Positions 6,158 to 10,094 of a stretch of DNA of 10,094 nt are shown one piece after another (the first letter of the stretch is position 1; every line of letters starts with the position of its first letter). The stretch lies in NCBI GenBank assembly GCA_947584775.1, contig CANPWT010000037.1:1-10094 (forward strand). Reading direction: 5' to 3'. This DNA comes from an uncultured Clostridia bacterium (lineage in GTDB: Bacteria > Bacillota > Clostridia > Christensenellales > UBA1242). A program made the translations under genes and the position numbers. The notes under the pieces were generated by a model. That model was not told the DNA's origin and did not search any database. It was given only the letters and a program-made list of their open reading frames with translations.

Positions 6158-6195
6158 AATATTTGTAAAATTTTGTTTTTTATATAGAAATTGAA

Positions 6196-6209
6196 TATTG
6201 TTAACAATA
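6196..6209. promoter_or_regulatory. 14-bp perfect palindrome between protease and radC genes
   Basis: TATTGTTAACAATA is a perfect 14-bp palindrome centred on GTTAAC, in the 290-bp divergent gap. It is too short for a hairpin with a loop and looks more like a dimeric protein-binding site. It lies about 60 bp upstream of the weak protease promoter and about 100 bp upstream of the radC promoter. The regulator is unknown. The rest of this gap holds a short GC-richer patch at about 6212-6255 that I cannot assign. Confidence 0.35.
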
Positions 6210-6304
6210 AAACTTGGTGGTCGAACTGTGTGTCCTTGTGGCATCAGGTTTTTTATTTAAGGCAATGTATATAATTTCTTTAACACACACTTTGCGTTAA
6301 TTAG

Positions 6305-6333
6305 TTGTAAATTTTTATATTTTATGCTAAAAT
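6305..6333 (+). promoter_or_regulatory. Promoter of radC
   Basis: TTGTAA (6305-6310), a 17-bp spacer and TAAAAT (6328-6333) form a good sigma-A promoter, strengthened by an extended -10 TG at 6325-6326. The predicted start near 6340 gives a 15-nt leader containing GAAGGGA just ahead of the ATG at 6355. Confidence 0.72.
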
Positions 6334-6354
6334 TAAGTTACTTGAAGGGAAAAT

Positions 6355-7128
6355 ATGGAAAAGCAATCTCACCCGCACGGTGGTCATAGGCAACGATTAA
6401 AAGATAAAATCAGGCAAAACGGATTAAACAGCCTTTCTTTGCATGAGGTTTTGGAATATCTTTTAACTTACACCATCCCGAGAAAAGATACCAATGTTTT
6501 GGCACATGAACTTATAAAAAGATATAACGGTTTTGCAAATGTTTTTGCTGCGGACAGGATGGATTTGTTGTCCGTTAAAGGCGTTGGGGAAGAAACCGCT
6601 TTGTTTTTAACCTCGCTTAACGAATTTGTAGATATTTTTATGCGCGAGCGCGGCAAGCAAGAATTTTTGCCAAATGTTCAATCTTGTGTGCAGTTTTTTA
6701 GAAAAAGTTTTCCACTGCACGACAACGAGAATTTGTATATTGTATGTTTAAATAAATCGTTTAAAGTTTTAAAAACCTTTTCCATACCTGGCCTAAACGA
6801 CCATGAAATTGGGCTAGATTTAAACCAACTTAACCAAGTTATGTCGGTTAGCAATGTGTTTTCTATTGTGGTGTTTCACACTCACCCAAACGGCAGTTGC
6901 GAGCCTAGCATAGAGGATTACCAAACCACACAACAAATTGTAAATATTTGCTGCATGATGGGCATTTATTTATCTGACCACATAATTTTAAACGAAACCA
7001 AACATTTTTCGTTTGGGCGGAACAATTTGCTGGCAGATATGTACCAAAAATACCATAAAATGTTCCCAAAACAGAGCCTGGACTTTGCCGCTTTAAACAA
7101 ATTGGGCATAAAAATTGTGGAAGAATAA
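6355..7128 (+). CDS. radC: RadC-family JAB/MPN-domain protein (UPF0758)
   Basis: This 257-residue protein begins with the UPF0758 N-terminal region (HRQRLKDKIRQNGLNSLSLHE, roughly residues 11-31). A helix-hairpin-helix segment (LLSVKGVGEE, 71-80) follows, suited to DNA binding. The C-terminal JAB/JAMM domain has the metal site HTHPNG (H175, H177) with S185 and D188 completing the HxHPxG...SxxD pattern. Such domains bind zinc and in other families act as isopeptidases. The real activity of RadC is unresolved, and its old DNA-repair label rests on weak evidence. Length is slightly above the usual 220-230 residues because of the C-terminal tail. Transcription is from its own promoter. Its stop codon TAA abuts the stop of the convergent regulator gene with no spacer. 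The family call is secure, the function is not. Confidence 0.92.
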   Translation: MEKQSHPHGGHRQRLKDKIRQNGLNSLSLHEVLEYLLTYTIPRKDTNVLAHELIKRYNGFANVFAADRMDLLSVKGVGEETALFLTSLNEFVDIFMRERGKQEFLPNVQSCVQFFRKSFPLHDNENLYIVCLNKSFKVLKTFSIPGLNDHEIGLDLNQLNQVMSVSNVFSIVVFHTHPNGSCEPSIEDYQTTQQIVNICCMMGIYLSDHIILNETKHFSFGRNNLLADMYQKYHKMFPKQSLDFAALNKLGIKIVEE

Positions 7129-7788
7129 TTATTTTATTAATCTATACTGCTTTTTGTCGTAGTCTATTATGCCCTCGTCCCGCATTTTGCTAAGTTCGGT
7201 GGACATAGCGCTACGGTCAACTGCCAAATATGAGGCAAGTTCAGTTTTATTAAACGGAATTTCAAAATATGGCGAATTTGCCTGCTCTTTTACCATGTGG
7301 AAATACGATAAAAGTTTATCTCGTATTGTTTTTTTGCTCATGTGGGTAAGTTTGTCCAACAGTTTAACATGGCTTTCGGCTATCATGGTTACAATATTTT
7401 TAATAACCATCTCGTGCCGACGGCATCTGTTTTGACATGGGTTAATTAACCTGTGTTTGTTTAAATATAACACCAAACTTTTTTCACTTGCAATTAAACT
7501 ATCTTTATAAAATTCCTGCCCAGCATAGGCCGCTTCCAACCCATAGACATCACCCTTGTTTAACTCGTTTAGTATGGAAATATTGCCCAAACTATCAATA
7601 TTTTGTGCTATGGCACTCCCCTTTAACACTAAAACCACCTCTTCAAGCCTATCCCCCTGCGAAACTATAACCTGATTTTTTTCAAAAGTTTTGAACCTAG
7701 TTTTAAAGCAAAACATCATCGCTTGGCAGTCGAACTCCCCCGCGAAACCGAAAATTTTTGTGGCTTTTAATTCATTAAAATGTTCCAT
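7129..7788 (-). CDS. Crp/Fnr-family transcriptional regulator
   Basis: This 219-residue protein has an N-terminal cyclic-nucleotide-binding-type beta-roll (about 28-112, with GDRLEEVVLVLKGSA), a dimerisation helix (about 125-150) and a C-terminal winged helix-turn-helix. The recognition region is NKTELASYLAVDRSAMSTEL (180-199). The frame stays open to 8031, but the ATG at 7788 has TTGGAG upstream and begins the normal fold; the earlier in-frame stretch crosses the promoters. It has exactly four cysteines: C21 and C27 near the N-terminus, and C118 and C122 (CQNRC) between the roll and the dimer helix. The spacing differs from FNR (C20, C23, C29, C122) but could hold a metal or Fe-S centre. The FNR recognition residues E209 and R213 are not conserved, so it should read a different site. 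It is divergent from nrdD and the likely owner of the inverted repeat at 7802-7817. Effector unknown. Confidence 0.92.
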   Translation of the reverse strand: MEHFNELKATKIFGFAGEFDCQAMMFCFKTRFKTFEKNQVIVSQGDRLEEVVLVLKGSAIAQNIDSLGNISILNELNKGDVYGLEAAYAGQEFYKDSLIASEKSLVLYLNKHRLINPCQNRCRRHEMVIKNIVTMIAESHVKLLDKLTHMSKKTIRDKLLSYFHMVKEQANSPYFEIPFNKTELASYLAVDRSAMSTELSKMRDEGIIDYDKKQYRLIK

Positions 7789-7801
7789 TTTTCTCCAAAT
7801 T

Positions 7802-7817
7802 TGTTGTAAAAACAACA
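7802..7817. promoter_or_regulatory. 16-bp inverted repeat, likely Crp/Fnr-type operator
   Basis: TGTTGT (7802-7807), AAAA, ACAACA (7812-7817) is a perfect inverted repeat with 6-bp half-sites and a 4-bp spacer, the same format as FNR sites. Its centre (7809.5) is 32 bp upstream of the centre of the nrdD -10, which places it at about -41.5, the class II activator position. For the divergent regulator gene it lies near +16 of the transcript, where binding would repress. Confidence 0.65.
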
Positions 7818-7831
7818 CTATTTTAAAAATC

Positions 7832-7860
7832 ATTATAGTATAATGGTGAATAGATGTCAA
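7832..7860 (-). promoter_or_regulatory. Perfect consensus promoter of the Crp/Fnr gene
   Basis: On the minus strand TTGACA (7860 to 7855), a 17-bp spacer and TATAAT (7837 to 7832) match the consensus completely. The predicted start is near 7825, giving a leader of about 37 nt to the ATG at 7788. The inverted repeat at 7802-7817 lies inside this leader. The -35 lies beyond the predicted nrdD start, so polymerase here and at the nrdD promoter must compete for the same DNA. Confidence 0.85.
7839..7844 (+). promoter_or_regulatory. nrdD -10 box without a -35
   Basis: A perfect TATAAT stands 65 bp before nrdD. The hexamer 17 bp upstream is CACTAT, with no resemblance to TTGACA, and neighbouring spacings are no better. 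A strong -10 lacking a -35 is typical of activator-dependent promoters. With the regulator's own -10 it forms the 13-bp palindrome ATTATAGTATAAT (7832-7844), so the two promoters overlap back to back. The predicted start is near 7851. Confidence 0.7.
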
Positions 7861-7878
7861 ACAAAAGAAAGATGTTTG
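7858..7878 (+). promoter_or_regulatory. Inverted repeat in the nrdD leader
   Basis: CAAACA (7858-7863) and TGTTTG (7873-7878) are complementary with a 9-base spacer. In RNA they could form a weak 6-bp hairpin starting about eight bases into the nrdD leader. In DNA they could be a second, differently spaced binding site. The repeat overlaps the -35 of the regulator's promoter at 7855-7860. Confidence 0.35.
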
Positions 7879-7903
7879 CCAAATAAAAAAGGGGAGGAAA
7901 TTT

Positions 7904-10069
7904 ATGAAAGTTATTAAAAGAAACAGCCAAGAAGTTACATTTGAAGCCAACAAAATTCGCGTTGCAGTTAGCAAAGCCAACGAAAGCGTGGATGAGTTAA
8001 ATAAAAGGCTAACAGATGAGCAAATTGACAAAATTGTTAAAAGTGTAATCAGCCAATGCCAAAATTTGGGCAGGTCGGTTGGCGTTGAAGAAATTCAAGA
8101 TATGGTTGAAATGGCAATCATGGAGCAAGGCGCATTCCTTGTTGCCAAAAATTACATTACATATCGCTACACCAGGCAGTTAGCAAGGCAAGCCAACACC
8201 ACGGACGACAAGGTGTTTTCGTTAATCAACTTAACCAACGAAGAGGTTAAGCAAGAAAACAGCAACAAAAACCCAACTGTAAACAGCGTTCAGCGCGATT
8301 ATATGGCGGGAGAAATGAGTAAAGACTTAACTCAAAGGTTTTTATTACCTAGCCATATTTGGCAAGCGCATCAAGATGGCATCATACATTTCCACGATGC
8401 AGATTATTTTGCTCAGCGCATGCACAACTGCGACCTTGTTAACCTAGAAGACATGCTTCAAAACGGCACAGTTATTTCTAACACTTTAATAGAAAAACCT
8501 CACTCTTTTGCAACGGCTTGCAACATTGCAACTCAAATTGTTGCGCAGGTTGCATCCAGCCAATATGGCGGCCAAAGCATTTCCCTTGCCCACCTTGCCC
8601 CATTTGTTGATGTTAGCAGGCAAAAAATAAGGGAAGATGTAATTTCTGAACTTAAACTTGTTAGCGAACAAGTTGACTACGATTTAGTAGATAAAATCAC
8701 CGAGGAGCGCGTTAAAAAAGAGGTTAAAAGCGGCATACAAACCATCCAATATCAAGTTATAACCCTTATGACAACAAACGGTCAAGCACCTTTCGTAACT
8801 GAATTTTTGTATTTAGGCGAAGCCAAAAATGAGCGTGAAAAGCAAGACCTTGCCATGATTATTGAAGAAACGCTTGAACAGCGCTATCAAGGCGTTAAAA
8901 ATGAAAAAGGCGTGTTTATCACCCCGGCTTTCCCTAAAATTATTTATGTTTTGGAAGAAGATAACATCCACCCAGACAGCAAATATTATTATTTAACCAA
9001 ATTGGCAGCAAAATGCACTGCAAAAAGGCTTGTTCCGGACTATATTTCCGAAAAGAAAATGAAGGAATTAAAAGAGGGCAACTGCTTCCCTGTTATGGGC
9101 TGCCGCAGCGCGCTATCTCCTTGGAAAGACGAAAATGGCAACTACAAATTTTACGGCAGGTTTAACCAAGGCGTTGTAACCATTAATTTGGTTGACGTTG
9201 CTTTATCTAGCGAAGGGGACTACAAAAAATTCTGGAAAATTTTTGACGAAAGGCTTAACCTTTGCTACGAAGCCTTAATGTGCCGCCACAACAGGCTTAA
9301 AGGCACAATCAGCGATGTTGCCCCAATTTTATGGCAACATGGTGCAATTGCTAGATTAAAACCAGGCGAAAAGATAGACAAATTATTGTATAACGGCTAC
9401 TCTACCATCTCACTTGGCTATGCAGGATTATACGAGTGCGTTAAATATATGACCGGCCGCTCTCACACCGACCCAGAAGCCACTCCATTTGCGCTTGAAA
9501 TTATGAAATATATGAACGATAAATGCGACAAATGGAAAAAGGAAACCACAATCGGCTTTGGCATTTACGGAACACCACTTGAAAGCACCACATACAAATT
9601 TGCTAAGTGCTTGCAAAAAAGGTTTGGCATAATCCCTGGCGTGACCGACAAAAATTATATAACCAACAGTTATCACGTTCATGTAACCGAGCACATTGAC
9701 GCCTTTGAAAAACTTAAATTTGAAAGCAAATTCCAAGCGCTTTCAACCGGTGGTGCAATCAGTTATGTTGAAGTGCCAAACATGCAAGATAACCTTGAAG
9801 CAGTTTTGCAAGTTATTAAATTTATTTACGACAACATTATGTATGCCGAACTTAACACAAAATCCGATTACTGCCAGGTTTGCGGCTATGATGGCGAAAT
9901 TCAAATTGAAGACGACCAGGACGGCAAATTGATTTGGGTTTGCCCAAATTGTGGCAATAAAGACCAAACCAAAATGAACGTTGCAAGGCGCACTTGCGGG
10001 TACATCGGCAGCCAATTCTGGAACCAAGGCAGAACACAAGAAATTAGAGACCGAGTGCTGCATTTATAA
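7904..10069 (+). CDS. nrdD: Anaerobic (class III) ribonucleoside-triphosphate reductase
   Basis: This 721-residue glycyl-radical enzyme reduces ribonucleoside triphosphates to deoxynucleotides without oxygen. Residues 1-90 are an ATP-cone (KRNSQEVTFEANKI), the allosteric site where dATP usually inhibits. The barrel follows, with HNCDLVNLEDML (C176) and MGCRSALSPW (C400), matching the two active-site cysteines of class III enzymes, and QVASSQYGGQS (215-225). C657, C660, C680 and C683 form a zinc-binding knuckle. RRTCGYIG near the C-terminus supplies the radical glycine (G699). Length and motifs are those of a complete NrdD. The ATG has GGGGAGG six bases upstream. It needs the radical-SAM activase NrdG, whose gene probably starts at 10086. 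Transcription probably depends on the divergent Crp/Fnr protein through the repeat at 7802-7817, which is inferred from geometry. Confidence 0.98.
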   Translation: MKVIKRNSQEVTFEANKIRVAVSKANESVDELNKRLTDEQIDKIVKSVISQCQNLGRSVGVEEIQDMVEMAIMEQGAFLVAKNYITYRYTRQLARQANTTDDKVFSLINLTNEEVKQENSNKNPTVNSVQRDYMAGEMSKDLTQRFLLPSHIWQAHQDGIIHFHDADYFAQRMHNCDLVNLEDMLQNGTVISNTLIEKPHSFATACNIATQIVAQVASSQYGGQSISLAHLAPFVDVSRQKIREDVISELKLVSEQVDYDLVDKITEERVKKEVKSGIQTIQYQVITLMTTNGQAPFVTEFLYLGEAKNEREKQDLAMIIEETLEQRYQGVKNEKGVFITPAFPKIIYVLEEDNIHPDSKYYYLTKLAAKCTAKRLVPDYISEKKMKELKEGNCFPVMGCRSALSPWKDENGNYKFYGRFNQGVVTINLVDVALSSEGDYKKFWKIFDERLNLCYEALMCRHNRLKGTISDVAPILWQHGAIARLKPGEKIDKLLYNGYSTISLGYAGLYECVKYMTGRSHTDPEATPFALEIMKYMNDKCDKWKKETTIGFGIYGTPLESTTYKFAKCLQKRFGIIPGVTDKNYITNSYHVHVTEHIDAFEKLKFESKFQALSTGGAISYVEVPNMQDNLEAVLQVIKFIYDNIMYAELNTKSDYCQVCGYDGEIQIEDDQDGKLIWVCPNCGNKDQTKMNVARRTCGYIGSQFWNQGRTQEIRDRVLHL

Positions 10070-10085
10070 CGAGTTGGAGTTTAAA

Positions 10086-10094
10086 ATGTTGGTG
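10086..10094 (+). CDS. Start of a downstream gene, probably nrdG (partial)
   Basis: Sixteen bases after the nrdD stop an ATG (10086-10088) follows GTTGGAG at 7-base spacing, and the frame reads M-L-V to the window edge. Class III reductases are usually followed directly by nrdG, the radical-SAM enzyme that installs the glycyl radical. Only three codons are visible, so identity rests on position alone. Confidence 0.45.

Noticed and set aside
6196..6209. Rex operator
   Set aside because: The half-sites are fused; Rex sites have TTGTTAA and TTAACAA separated by about four bases.
6212..6265. GC-richer patch as a tRNA fragment or terminator
   Set aside because: It contains a GTTCGACC-like word on the minus strand, but no T-stem or acceptor pairing can be formed, and the stem before the T-run at 6250 is only about three bases.
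7813..7844. NrdR boxes upstream of nrdD
   Set aside because: ACACTAT and ATAGTAT fragments resemble NrdR half-sites, but two full 16-bp boxes at the normal 31-32 bp phasing are not present.
7789..8031. N-terminal extension of the Crp/Fnr protein, since its frame stays open to 8031
   Set aside because: The extension would run through the nrdD start, its ribosome site and both promoters. The ATG at 7788 has its own ribosome site and begins the known fold.
9428..10063. Long minus-strand frames opposite the end of nrdD
   Set aside because: They are shadows of the highly conserved NrdD coding sequence, with no ribosome sites or recognisable domains.
1..10094. CRISPR arrays, insertion sequences, prophage or defence modules
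   Set aside because: No regularly spaced direct repeats, transposase, integrase or paired terminal inverted repeats could be found in the window.

Overview
The window is low-GC DNA with strong Shine-Dalgarno sites, sigma-A type promoters (TTGACA/TATAAT) and intrinsic terminators. Its genes are typical of anaerobic Bacillota: two DegV/FakB-like proteins, an Fe-S uridine methyltransferase, a RadC-like protein and a class III (oxygen-sensitive) ribonucleotide reductase. An obligate or strict anaerobe of the Clostridia is the best guess. This is inferred from gene content and style; no marker gene fixes the lineage.

Layout. Positions 1-2187 hold a minus-strand pair: an RlmD/TrmA-type 23S rRNA uracil methyltransferase followed 11 bp later by a DegV-family gene. 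A 177-bp AT-rich divergent promoter region separates it from a second DegV-family gene on the plus strand (2365-3282). Then come a small, very AT-rich orphan gene with a probable TTG start (3395-3745), and a perfect consensus promoter driving a structured leader plus tRNA-Thr(GGT), closed by a strong terminator. The stretch from 4077 to 4600 is accessory in character. It has short TGTCAAA repeats, a small minus-strand gene broken by one extra base (4232-4478), and seven A-tracts phased at about one helical turn. Next is a minus-strand lipoprotein serine protease with a PDZ domain (HtrA-like, 4601-6064), then a RadC-family gene (6355-7128). RadC abuts, tail to tail with no gap, a Crp/Fnr-family regulator gene (7129-7788, minus).

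The regulator is divergent from nrdD (7904-10069, plus), whose likely partner gene nrdG begins at the window edge. The 115-bp regulator/nrdD region is the most informative part. The regulator has a perfect TTGACA-N17-TATAAT promoter. The nrdD promoter has a perfect -10 but no recognisable -35. The two -10 boxes share one 13-bp palindrome. A 16-bp inverted repeat (TGTTGT-N4-ACAACA) lies 32 bp upstream of the nrdD -10, the spacing of a class II Crp/Fnr activator site, and at the same time about +16 in the regulator's own transcript. I read this as a switch in which the Crp/Fnr protein activates anaerobic deoxynucleotide synthesis and represses itself. The protein has exactly four cysteines, so redox or metal sensing is possible. 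No wholly new multi-gene system is evident; the best candidates for something undescribed are this switch, the structured tRNA leader, and the 4077-4600 region.
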